Shown: piece by piece, positions 17,598 through 25,610 of the stretch | Layout: the number at the start of each line of letters is the position of its first letter | How positions within the stretch are numbered: position 1 is the stretch's first letter | NCBI GenBank assembly: GCA_905480075.1 | Contig: CAJQOX010000069.1 | Coordinates: 1 to 64,000 of the forward strand | Source of the DNA: an uncultured Aureispira sp. | GTDB taxonomy: Bacteria; Bacteroidota; Bacteroidia; Chitinophagales; Saprospiraceae | Direction of reading: 5' to 3' | DNA: 64,000 bases | Position numbers and translations under genes: made by a program | The notes under the pieces: generated by a model | Database searches by the model: none | Told to the model about the DNA's origin: nothing | What the model saw: the letters and a program-made list of their open reading frames with translations, nothing else

Positions 17598-19616
17598 TTA
17601 ACCATATTTACTTTCGTATATTTTCTTAAGTGTTAGCATTTCATCCCGATATTCTGCAGCAGTCAGAAAGTCCATATCCTTTGAAGCTGCCTTCATTTTC
17701 TTTTTCGATAAGGCGATGGTTTTTTCAAGTTGCTCTTTGCTCATAAATTCCATCACAGGGTCCGCCAGGTAGTCTACCGAAGTATCTTCGGGGTGCAGGT
17801 AGCTTTTTGACCCCACAACTGTAGTCTGACCCATTATTTCTTCTTTCGACTTTTTAATTGTGGTTGGAGTAATACCATGCTTTTTGTTATGAGCTATCTG
17901 CACTTTTCGTCTTCTTGATGTTTCATCAATTGTCAGCTTCATAGACCTTGTTATCTTATCAGCATACATTATAACCCTCCCTTCAGAATTCCTTGCAGCA
18001 CGTCCAGAAGTTTGGGTAAGTGACCTCTGATTTCTGAGAAAACCTTCTTTATCGGCATCCAATATAGCTACAAGTGCTACCTCAGGTAAATCCAGGCCCT
18101 CTCTTAATAAGTTGATTCCGATTAGTACATCAAATACCCCGAGTCGCAGTTCTCTTAATATTTCTACTCTTTCCAAGGTGTCAATTTCAGAGTGCAGGTA
18201 TCGGCATTTTACATTTAGGCTGGACATGTATTTCGAAAGTTCTTCTGAACTTCGTTTAGTAATAGTTGTTACCAGAACTCTTTGGTCTTTTTTGACGCAA
18301 TTATCAATTTCTTCCAATAAATCATCTATTTGATTAAGTGTTCCCCGAACTTCTATTGGCGGGTCAAGCAAGCCCGTAGGTCTTATAATTTGTTCCGTTA
18401 CGACACCGTCAGTTTGTTCAAGTTCATAATCTGCAGGGGTGGCGCTGACATAAAGTACCTGATTGACTACGCTCTCAAATTCTGTGAAACTCAAAGGGCG
18501 GTTGTCGTATGCAGAAGGCAAGCGGAAACCGTGTTCTACTAAAGTGGTTGTTCTTGATCTGTCCCCGCCATGCATCGCCCTGAACTGAGGGAGGGTAACA
18601 TGACTTTCATCAATTATTATCAGATAATCATCCGGGAAATAATCCAACAAACAAAATGGTCGGGCACCTGCTTTCCGGCGATCAAAAAACCGGGAGTAAT
18701 TCTCAATACCAGAACAATAACCCAATTGACGCATCATTTCAAGATCAAGGGTTACGCGTTCCTGTATCCGTTGACTTTCTTCATTCTTGTGTTCATTATT
18801 GAAATATTCTATTTGATCATGTAACTCATCTTCTATTTCACGGATAATATCTTTCATCCGGTCTTTCTGTGCAACATATAAATTTGCCGGAAAAATCGCT
18901 ATAGTATCCAGGTTCTCTATCCGCTTCCCACTTTCAATTTCGATACGCTCTATTTCTTCAATTTCATCTCCCCAAAAAGTAACTCTGAAACCATCTTCTG
19001 TATAGGGGAGGTTGATGTCTACGGAGTCTCCCCGTACCCTGAAAGTCCCCCGGCTGAATTCAATTTCTGTTCGTGAATACAAACTATCTACCAAGAGGTA
19101 CAAAAAACTGTTTCTGCTTAGAATCTGACCTACCTGCAATCGTATAATACTGTTTTTATAATCGTCAGGGTTTCCCAATCCATAGATACAAGAGACGGAT
19201 GCTACAACTATTATGTCCCGTCTGCCGGAAAGTAATTGTGATGAAGTTCTTAAACGTAGTTTGTCAATTTCTTCGTTTATAGCCAGATCTTTTTCTATAT
19301 AGGTTCCCGTAGAAACTACATAGGCTTCAGGTTGATAATAGTCGTAATAGGAAACGAAATATTCAACTGAGTTGTCCGGGAAAAACTGTTTGAATTCCCC
19401 ATACAATTGTGCTGTAAGTGTCTTATTGTGAGACAGGATTATTGTTGGTCGTTGTGTTTGTTCTATGATGTTTGCCATTGTAAAGGTCTTGCCCGAACCT
19501 GTAACACCCAATAAACATTGTGCACGCTCATTTTTGTTTATTCCTTCTACTAATTCTTTTATAGCCTTAGGTTGATCTCCTGTAGGTTTGAAATTGGAAT
19601 TTAATTTGAACTTCAT
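17598..19616 (-). CDS. uvrB: UvrABC excinuclease subunit B
   Basis: UvrB verifies DNA damage and loads UvrC in nucleotide excision repair. The 672-residue product from the ATG at 19616 begins MKFKLNSNFKPTGDQPKAI, the usual UvrB start; an in-frame upstream ATG at 19685 would add 23 atypical residues and is rejected. Walker A is GVTGSGKTFT, the beta-hairpin region contains YYDYYQPEAYV, DESH (motif II) precedes VTLPQFRAMH, and helicase motifs GINLLREGLDLPEV and QTSGRAARN follow. The C-terminal UVR domain (LEKTIALSKKKMKAASKDMD) pairs with UvrC. No uvrA or uvrC is adjacent. Confidence 0.96.
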   Translation of the reverse strand: MKFKLNSNFKPTGDQPKAIKELVEGINKNERAQCLLGVTGSGKTFTMANIIEQTQRPTIILSHNKTLTAQLYGEFKQFFPDNSVEYFVSYYDYYQPEAYVVSTGTYIEKDLAINEEIDKLRLRTSSQLLSGRRDIIVVASVSCIYGLGNPDDYKNSIIRLQVGQILSRNSFLYLLVDSLYSRTEIEFSRGTFRVRGDSVDINLPYTEDGFRVTFWGDEIEEIERIEIESGKRIENLDTIAIFPANLYVAQKDRMKDIIREIEDELHDQIEYFNNEHKNEESQRIQERVTLDLEMMRQLGYCSGIENYSRFFDRRKAGARPFCLLDYFPDDYLIIIDESHVTLPQFRAMHGGDRSRTTTLVEHGFRLPSAYDNRPLSFTEFESVVNQVLYVSATPADYELEQTDGVVTEQIIRPTGLLDPPIEVRGTLNQIDDLLEEIDNCVKKDQRVLVTTITKRSSEELSKYMSSLNVKCRYLHSEIDTLERVEILRELRLGVFDVLIGINLLREGLDLPEVALVAILDADKEGFLRNQRSLTQTSGRAARNSEGRVIMYADKITRSMKLTIDETSRRRKVQIAHNKKHGITPTTIKKSKEEIMGQTTVVGSKSYLHPEDTSVDYLADPVMEFMSKEQLEKTIALSKKKMKAASKDMDFLTAAEYRDEMLTLKKIYESKYG

Positions 19617-19668
19617 GATTTGATAATTAGGAATATCTGAAAGTATTTCTTTGTATTGTGCAAAAATA

Positions 19669-19703
19669 AAAAATGCCTTCCACAATTGAAAGGCATTTTT
19701 TAT
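19669..19703 (-). terminator. Bidirectional-looking terminator between the Cys/Lys repeat gene and uvrB
   Basis: The stem AATGCCTT (19672-19679) with AAGGCATT (19690-19697) is flanked by A-runs and T-runs on both sides. On the minus strand it ends the 19756-20166 gene just before uvrB. Confidence 0.7.
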
Positions 19704-19755
19704 TTATTAAAAAGAAAGCTATTTGATCTTGCATTCTTTTGTGTTTTGAACAAGT

Positions 19756-20166
19756 CTAGTTTGTACCGACTTTTTCGTTTGAGCTGCTTGATATTTTTGC
19801 ATCAGCAGTTTTACTTTTTGTACAGGTCTTTGTAGTTTTAGAACAGGCTTTTCCTGTTTTACCTTTTTTGCAGCAAGCTTTTTTTGTAGTAGCAGTGCTT
19901 ACTGTAGTTGCTTTAGCTGCAGTAGTAGTTTTAGAACAGGTTTTGCCGGTTTTGGCAGTTTTGCAGCAAGCTTTTTTAGTAGTAGCAGTGCTAACAGTAG
20001 TTGCTTTGGCATCCTTTGAGCAAGCTTTTTTAGATTTTGTACAGGTAGTTTTTGTAGTTTTTGAATTTGCAGCAGCTTTTGCAGCAGCGTGAGGACATCC
20101 CTGAGCATAAGAATTTCCAACAGATACAAAGGCAAACATAACTAGTAGCAAAAGTAGATTTTTCAT
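19756..20166 (-). CDS. Secreted Cys/Lys/Thr-rich repeat protein
   Basis: The product is 136 residues with signal peptide MKNLLLLLVMFAFVSVGNSYA. The mature part is built almost entirely from Thr, Lys, Ala, Ser and Cys. It contains a near-exact 31-residue repeat (ATTVSTATTKKACCK, then a KTGK and CSKT stretch) present twice, plus shorter ACSK/TCTK units. Around a dozen Cys occur in CC and single positions spaced by Lys, suggesting a basic, disulfide-rich or metal-binding periplasmic protein. It has no lipobox and no T9SS tail. I do not recognise a named family; similar low-complexity Lys/Cys proteins exist in Bacteroidota without known function. Confidence 0.72.
   Translation of the reverse strand: MKNLLLLLVMFAFVSVGNSYAQGCPHAAAKAAANSKTTKTTCTKSKKACSKDAKATTVSTATTKKACCKTAKTGKTCSKTTTAAKATTVSTATTKKACCKKGKTGKACSKTTKTCTKSKTADAKISSSSNEKVGTN
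19840..20025. repeat. 93 bp direct repeat, two copies, inside the Cys/Lys repeat gene
   Basis: Near-identical segments begin with GCAGCAAGCTTTTTT at 19870 and again at 19963, a 93 bp (31-codon) period. The period is a multiple of three, so copy-number changes would keep the frame. Confidence 0.8.
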
Positions 20167-20316
20167 AATTATTTTGATTTTTAATTTTAATTTATTTTAC
20201 AACTGATTCGCAATTTACAAAAAAATAGAATCTAAACCAAATATTATTAAGGCTTAACAAAATAATAATAGTTTTTATTTTAAAAGTAATGTGATTTGTT
20301 TAATGAATATAGTAAT

Positions 20317-21399
20317 CTACTTAGGGGGTTTGTATAATAAGAGAAATTTCTGAGGGTCTTTTTCTTCAAATATCCTATTTAATACCTGTTGATTAATTCT
20401 CTGTTCTGAAAGTTCAGGACTAGACTGCTTTAAGCTTTTTCTGTAATGATTTGCATAAGATAGAATAATGCGGTAGCCGAGCCAGGTACCACTGTTCCCT
20501 GGTAGGTCGAAATTTGGCTTGAAGGGGCCCTTAGTTATATATTTTGATATTTTTTTTCTGTCCCCCGAGTAGAATAATTCATTTTCTGATAAATAATTAT
20601 ACAAAGCCATTTCTCCTTTCTCGCAATACTCCATCTGAAAGGATGAAAATCCGAATTTAAGACTGTCTGCAATATTTGGAATTAATATATCTGTCAGATA
20701 CATCGTTTTACCATTATAGATCATCAGGTCTATCAGGTGACTGCCACCGGTTTCAGAGGATGTCATAATAATATTCTGTGCTACTGCATTCGCTGCCTTT
20801 GCAACAAGGTGTTCCCTGTTACAGGTGCGTTGGTCATACATCGGGAATTTTGAAAAAGTATAGGCAGGATACCCTATACCCAATGACATGTCAAGAGGTA
20901 AACCTACAAACCCTTCTTCAGGTAGTGCCAATCTGTCTCCATGATATTCACACATATAAGTGTAGGCCTTTGTCAGTGGTTTTGCATCCGGGAAATAGTA
21001 TTGGTAATAGGTCGCTAATTCATTTATCTCTTTCTGAACCTGATCTAGCTTGTTGAAAACCTTTTGAATTGTATCGTAGGTTATTTTGGCATCCTTGAAA
21101 TTCAGATATCCTGCGATAATTTGATTTTCCATGGAAGTATCTCTTACACCCAGAACAGAAGCAAGATAACCGTTGACAAATTCAGGATATTTTTCTCTCA
21201 ATAATTTTATTTCCTGAGGGATCTTTGTGGCGTCAATAGAAAAGAATTCATTTTCAAATCTGATAATTTCTACTTCAATATTTCCCCCTTTTATTTCAGG
21301 AACATATTTTTTTTCTCTGGTAGATGTATTACAAGATGTCAGAAAAAATAAAAAGCTATTAATAAAAAAAAATATGTTAATTATTTTGGGCGTTTGCAT
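20317..21399 (-). CDS. gldB: Gliding motility lipoprotein GldB
   Basis: The ATG at 21399 gives a 360-residue lipoprotein with lipobox ending in C23 (FFLTSC); an earlier in-frame ATG at 21576 would bury the signal peptide and is rejected. The family pattern is visible: VEIIRFENEFFSID, LREKYPEFVNGYL, LATYYQYYFPDAKPLTKAYTYMCEY, GFVGLPLDMSLGIGYPAYTFSKFP, and SYANHYRKSLKQ near the end. GldB is a cell-envelope lipoprotein required for gliding in Flavobacterium; its biochemical role is uncertain. gldC, the usual neighbour in flavobacteria, is not next to it. A beta-barrel gene is divergent, 112 bp away. Confidence 0.85.
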   Translation of the reverse strand: MQTPKIINIFFFINSFLFFLTSCNTSTREKKYVPEIKGGNIEVEIIRFENEFFSIDATKIPQEIKLLREKYPEFVNGYLASVLGVRDTSMENQIIAGYLNFKDAKITYDTIQKVFNKLDQVQKEINELATYYQYYFPDAKPLTKAYTYMCEYHGDRLALPEEGFVGLPLDMSLGIGYPAYTFSKFPMYDQRTCNREHLVAKAANAVAQNIIMTSSETGGSHLIDLMIYNGKTMYLTDILIPNIADSLKFGFSSFQMEYCEKGEMALYNYLSENELFYSGDRKKISKYITKGPFKPNFDLPGNSGTWLGYRIILSYANHYRKSLKQSSPELSEQRINQQVLNRIFEEKDPQKFLLLYKPPK

Positions 21400-21511
21400 T
21401 TTGTTTGTGATTTTGTTCCAATTATTATTATTCAGAAATACAATCTTATTAAAAAATAATGGAATAAAGGCTTTAGCTTCTGTCTTTTTTGAAGTAATTA
21501 TTCCTGATAAA

Positions 21512-22411
21512 ATGAAATTTATGCTTCGTAAAATATTTATTCTAACGTTATTATTTGCCAATATTGTATATTCCAATGCACAGGAAATAAAATTTGGTGT
21601 CCATATTGATCCGGCTATCTCTTTCCTTGATAGTGATTATTCTAAAATTTCTGCTGATGGTGTAAATTTTTCTTTTGCTTTAGGAGTAGAAGCAGAATAC
21701 AGATTTTCTGATAATGCAGCCTTTACTTTTGGCCTTGATTTTTCGCTAAATAACGGAGGGTCTATACTGTACGGCTATAGTGGAGTTCTCTTTGCTAACT
21801 CTGAGTTCGATAATGCCAAATCTTTTTTTAATATAGTAAACACAACGCCACCTTCTTCGACTGGAATTGATATGTATGCATTTACCAAAGTGAACTATAG
21901 AATCAACTATATTGAGGTTCCCTTGGGATTCAAATTCAGAACAGAAGAACTTGGAGGCAGTTATATGCGTGTTTTTTTCCATTTACCAATTGTCAAAGTT
22001 ATGATTCCTGTGATGGCTTCTGCCAAAATATTTGCTCCTCAGGCTGCGACCAATGGATTTGAAGATGATTTAAACCCTTCAAAATACGGAGTACCTCAGG
22101 CATCATCTTCAAATTCTGTAGACGACCTTGGATTTGTGGTTGAGAATAATGTTTGGAAAGATATTACACCAATACAGGTTAGTGTAGGTGCCGGGGCAGG
22201 GGTTGAGTTTTCTCCGACAGATCCTGATGGTCTTCGCTTGTATGCCGGAATTTATTATCATTCCGGACTATTGGATGTTACAGGTGGCTTTTCTGAAAAA
22301 ACAACTTTTACTGAAGCCCAGACTTTGTCGACACCTATTCCTGATTCTCAGGAAAGAAACCCCAGAAATGCTATGCACACTATAGCACTCAGAATAGGTG
22401 CTATTTTCTAA
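21512..22411 (+). CDS. Outer-membrane beta-barrel protein (PorT-like/OMP_b-brl family)
   Basis: The preferred ATG at 21512 (or 21521) gives ~299 residues starting with a signal peptide (MKFMLRKIFILTLLFANIVYSNAQ). Longer in-frame starts back to 21227 overlap gldB and are rejected. The mature protein alternates short amphipathic strands (FSFALGVEAEYRF, FTFGLDFSLN, INYIEVPLGFKFRTEE, VSVGAGAGVEF, LRLYAGIYYHSGLLD) and ends HTIALRIGAIF, typical of outer-membrane barrels with a terminal Phe. Function is unknown. Family resemblance to PorT-like proteins is weak, so no symbol is given. Confidence 0.78.
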   Translation: MKFMLRKIFILTLLFANIVYSNAQEIKFGVHIDPAISFLDSDYSKISADGVNFSFALGVEAEYRFSDNAAFTFGLDFSLNNGGSILYGYSGVLFANSEFDNAKSFFNIVNTTPPSSTGIDMYAFTKVNYRINYIEVPLGFKFRTEELGGSYMRVFFHLPIVKVMIPVMASAKIFAPQAATNGFEDDLNPSKYGVPQASSSNSVDDLGFVVENNVWKDITPIQVSVGAGAGVEFSPTDPDGLRLYAGIYYHSGLLDVTGGFSEKTTFTEAQTLSTPIPDSQERNPRNAMHTIALRIGAIF

Positions 22412-22434
22412 AGTGTTTAGGATGTTGATTTATT

Positions 22435-22475
22435 AAAAATGTCATAAGTGATTTATCATTTATGACATTTTTTAT
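22435..22475. terminator. Bidirectional terminator between convergent genes
   Basis: The stem AAAATGTCATA (22436-22446) with TATGACATTTT (22461-22471) is bordered by A-runs and T-runs and lies between the beta-barrel gene (plus) and the LRR/BRCT-like gene (minus). Confidence 0.82.
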
Positions 22476-23692
22476 AAATCCAATTCTGTCATAAAGATAA
22501 AGCCCCTTTCCATAACCTCTTCATAGTTCTCAGGATAATCTCCAATTACTATATGAGTGGTATTCCTTTTAATTTCTGTTGTGTAATTTATTTTGCCAGG
22601 GTTTTGTGTTAATTTATTTCGGGTGGCAAATGATACTATTCCCAGAATTGCTACAGAGGCATTCTCAGGCGTGAAACCAGGGTAAACAGATTCCTGCCAA
22701 TTCAATATCCTGCTTTTGGCTCCTTGCCTTATTGCCTCCTCCTTATGTGAAAGTGCTTCAAACAAATTAAATAAAGTCAGCTTTTGAAGTGCTGATTTGT
22801 CATTCATCAAAATTCCCATGAAAAGCAGTTGTTCCTTTTCGGGTGCATGAATTTTTCCATGATTGACTAATTCTTCAAATTGCCTCAGTATTTCATTCTC
22901 TTCCTTACTGTATTTGTCTGAGTCTTCTGATTTAATTGTTAATTGTTTTATTTCCGGAAGTTGTTTTATGGCATGTAAGGTAGACAATACATTAAAACAA
23001 TTATTCTGTGCATATAATTTCCTCAGATTTCCTAACTTAACAAAGCTTGGGGGGAGTGTTTTAAGTTGATTGTCTTCAATGTTCAGTACTTCAAGAAACC
23101 TGAATTGTTCCCATATGTCGGGCAATTCCTTCAATTCATTCCCCCAGAGTTTAATTTTATGGACATCTTTTACTGTTAGTATAGCCTCCGGAACAGTCTT
23201 TAATTTAAATCCCCCCATATCCAGAATGAAATGACCGGTATGTTCTCTTTTTTTTAAAAAGAGTATTATTTCCTGCTGAATCGAATAACTCCCGTATTTG
23301 ATTAAAAAACAGTTGACAGGGTTGTCTCCTGAAGGATAGAAATCATAAAATAATTTTGTGAATTCAGAATTATTAATGTTGAAAGAAGAGCAAAAGTTTT
23401 CAGTATCGGGATGAATAGTCAGGCTTGCCCCGGAATCAGGTAATAAAAATGGAGGTATTATTACTGATATACTTTCTTTTGAAAGGTAATTACTGATAAG
23501 GTCATATACTAATGCCTCGGTTGTTTTCTCCCCGGCCCATATCAATCTATTATATATCCAGTATAATTCCGTCAAAAGTTCAGGAACCAAGCCCCTGCCT
23601 TTTACTATTTCAAGGGCAAGCAAAAGGTTTTTAAGGTCTGCATCAGCAACCAATCGTTTAATGTTTGTTATTTCTGTTCCTGAGTAGGACAT
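22472..23692 (-). CDS. Cytoplasmic leucine-rich-repeat protein with BRCT-like C-terminus
   Basis: The product is 406 residues without a signal peptide. The first ~150 residues are helical, with no named domain. Leucine-rich repeats run at ~155-245 (IKLWGNELKELPDIWEQFRFLEVLNIEDNQLKTLPPSFVKLGNLRKLYAQNN). The last ~60 residues resemble a BRCT domain: SVAILGIVSFATRNKL, then NTTHIVIGDYPENYEEVMERGFIFMTELDL, which matches the BRCT pattern of THLVVG followed by KA..GI.I..E..L. BRCT domains bind phosphopeptides or DNA ends. LRR plus BRCT in one bacterial protein is unusual. The BRCT call is from pattern only. Confidence 0.68.
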   Translation of the reverse strand: MSYSGTEITNIKRLVADADLKNLLLALEIVKGRGLVPELLTELYWIYNRLIWAGEKTTEALVYDLISNYLSKESISVIIPPFLLPDSGASLTIHPDTENFCSSFNINNSEFTKLFYDFYPSGDNPVNCFLIKYGSYSIQQEIILFLKKREHTGHFILDMGGFKLKTVPEAILTVKDVHKIKLWGNELKELPDIWEQFRFLEVLNIEDNQLKTLPPSFVKLGNLRKLYAQNNCFNVLSTLHAIKQLPEIKQLTIKSEDSDKYSKEENEILRQFEELVNHGKIHAPEKEQLLFMGILMNDKSALQKLTLFNLFEALSHKEEAIRQGAKSRILNWQESVYPGFTPENASVAILGIVSFATRNKLTQNPGKINYTTEIKRNTTHIVIGDYPENYEEVMERGFIFMTELDL

Positions 23693-23765
23693 CTTTTGTT
23701 ATTTCAAAGTTAATATCTGCAAAATGTCACAGAGAATGGTTGACTTACAACAAAATTTACCTTTT

Positions 23766-23799
23766 TTTGTTCTGTAAATATAATTGAACTTATCTTTTG
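23766..23799 (+). promoter_or_regulatory. Promoter-like pair for the MFS gene
   Basis: TTTG (23766-23769), a 21 bp spacer and TATCTTTTG (23791-23799), close to TAnnTTTG with one extra T, lie 29 nt before the ATG at 23828. Confidence 0.4.
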
Positions 23800-23827
23800 G
23801 TTGGTTTAAATATACTAAAGTTTATCT

Positions 23828-25084
23828 ATGAAAAATGCCAGAGCAATACGTTTATTATTATTTGCCAATTTTATATCAGGAATTGCTCAGGGGATAAGTA
23901 TGATTTCCATTCCTTTGTACTTTGCCAGAAATCATATGTCTAACTGGTTTAACATTGCTTATGTAATGATTACAGTTGTCAGCCTTTTCTGGTCTTTGTA
24001 TGGCGGAACTCTTATAGATAAATACAATAGAAAAAAAATATTCCTTCTGCTTAATCTTGTTAATGGTATTGCTATAGGTACAATAGCCTGGTTGGAATAT
24101 TCAACAACAGGCTTAACAAATTATTTAGCAGCAGCTGTTTTTGCTTTGACTTTCTGGAATTTCAATTTACACTATCCCTGTTTTTATGCTTTTATGCAGG
24201 AAATTTCTGAAAAGGAAAATTATAACAAAATTGCATCCTACATAGAAGTGCAATCACAAATGGCCTCTGCTTTGGCCGGTGCCGGTGCTGCATTATTAAT
24301 CAGTGGCGGGATTTCCACTTCCTTCTTTTCAATAGAAATTGAACCCTGGTCTCTTTCACAGATTTTTGCATTGGATGCCTGCACCTATTTTGTTGCTTTG
24401 GCAATAATTTATTTTATGCGTTTTGTCCCTGTATCGAAAAGAAAATCTGAATCCGGCGGTGTTTTTATACAATTGAAAACCGGCTACGATTATCTAAAAA
24501 AGAAACCATATGTTTTCTTGTTTGGCGTTGTAACCCACGCTGTTTTTATTGTAGTATTATTACATGTTTTTAATCTTGCCCCTCTTTATGTTGAGCAACA
24601 TTTGAAAGAGAATGCAGAGATATTTGCAATTTCTGAAATTTTTTATGCTTCCGGGGCTATTCTCGCTGGAGTAGCTATTCATAAAATATTCGGAGGGATG
24701 ACTTTTGTAAAAGCAATTATTGTCTTAACCTTTGTTTCGGTGTTTGAATTCTTGTGTATGGTAGGAAGTAACTGGGTTTCGGTGTTTTTTATAATGACTT
24801 TTTTACTCGGTATAAGCAATGCAGGGGTTCGGGTAATCCGAGTTTCTTATCTGTTCAAGGTGATCCCTAATCAAATAATGGGCCGGGCTAACAGTATTTT
24901 CTTTTTGACCAACGCGTTTTCAAGAATAGTCTTACTCTCATTATTCAGCCTAACCTTCTTTCATCATTCAGGAAATGTTATTTACACATTTGTGATTTTA
25001 AGTCTTTTTATGTTCGTTTCCGGTCTGATTTTATTGTTTTTTTATTCAGAAATTATCCTTAATAAAGAACTGAAAAAGAAATAA
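23828..25084 (+). CDS. Major facilitator superfamily transporter
   Basis: The product is 418 residues with about 12 membrane segments. The loop after the second segment, GGTLIDKYNRKKIFLL, is the MFS signature loop. The architecture resembles the EntS/MFS_3 drug or siderophore exporter group. Substrate unknown. A small membrane protein gene follows after 62 bp on the same strand, suggesting co-transcription. The gene is divergent from the LRR/BRCT-like gene. Confidence 0.85.
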   Translation: MKNARAIRLLLFANFISGIAQGISMISIPLYFARNHMSNWFNIAYVMITVVSLFWSLYGGTLIDKYNRKKIFLLLNLVNGIAIGTIAWLEYSTTGLTNYLAAAVFALTFWNFNLHYPCFYAFMQEISEKENYNKIASYIEVQSQMASALAGAGAALLISGGISTSFFSIEIEPWSLSQIFALDACTYFVALAIIYFMRFVPVSKRKSESGGVFIQLKTGYDYLKKKPYVFLFGVVTHAVFIVVLLHVFNLAPLYVEQHLKENAEIFAISEIFYASGAILAGVAIHKIFGGMTFVKAIIVLTFVSVFEFLCMVGSNWVSVFFIMTFLLGISNAGVRVIRVSYLFKVIPNQIMGRANSIFFLTNAFSRIVLLSLFSLTFFHHSGNVIYTFVILSLFMFVSGLILLFFYSEIILNKELKKK

Positions 25085-25146
25085 TTTTGTTGTACTATTT
25101 AGATGATTATAAGTTGTCTGTGTTTAACTGATTTGAAAATAAACGG

Positions 25147-25575
25147 ATGAGAACAAAAATAAGATTGGCAATGGATTTTGGCATTCAGGGGGCATTATTA
25201 TGCTTTTTGTTCTTTCATGTTTCTTTCTATCCCGGACAGGCATTGGTCCACCTGTGGTTTTATATCTCAACAATTATTATATGGCAAATAATCCATGCTA
25301 TTTATGTAGCTCACAAATATCAGGATTGGTATAGTGTCCGCTATCTGAGAACAGTCAGAAAAATAGTTTTTGTAGCCCTGATTTTTTTTAGCAGTACTTT
25401 TGTTTTCTTCAGATACGATTATGAGATGATTTTGTCAGGAGGGGTTCAAGTAGTTAAGTTGGTCGGAATACTACTGCTCACTTTATTATGTTTTACTTTA
25501 ATAAAACAGTTTTACCGTTCAATTATTAATTTACACAACTACATTAGAAAGCCAAGGTCATTTTGGGACCTTTAG
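25147..25575 (+). CDS. Small integral membrane protein, unknown
   Basis: The product is 142 residues with four predicted membrane helices (LCFLFFHVSFYPG, FYISTIIIWQIIHAIY, IVFVALIFFSSTFVFF, VVKLVGILLLTLLCFTLI). The aromatic loop HAIYVAHKYQDWYSVRYLR lies between helices 2 and 3. The layout is that of a four-helix 2TM-repeat type protein, but no family is assigned. It probably shares a transcript with the upstream MFS gene. Confidence 0.68.
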   Translation: MRTKIRLAMDFGIQGALLCFLFFHVSFYPGQALVHLWFYISTIIIWQIIHAIYVAHKYQDWYSVRYLRTVRKIVFVALIFFSSTFVFFRYDYEMILSGGVQVVKLVGILLLTLLCFTLIKQFYRSIINLHNYIRKPRSFWDL

Positions 25576-25610
25576 ATGAAAAGCCATCATTAATTTGAAG
25601 TGATTTCTGG

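Noticed and set aside
19617-19685. N-terminal extension of uvrB from the upstream ATG
   Set aside because: The extra 23 residues are atypical, and UvrB normally starts at the MKFKL/FKPTGDQP region.
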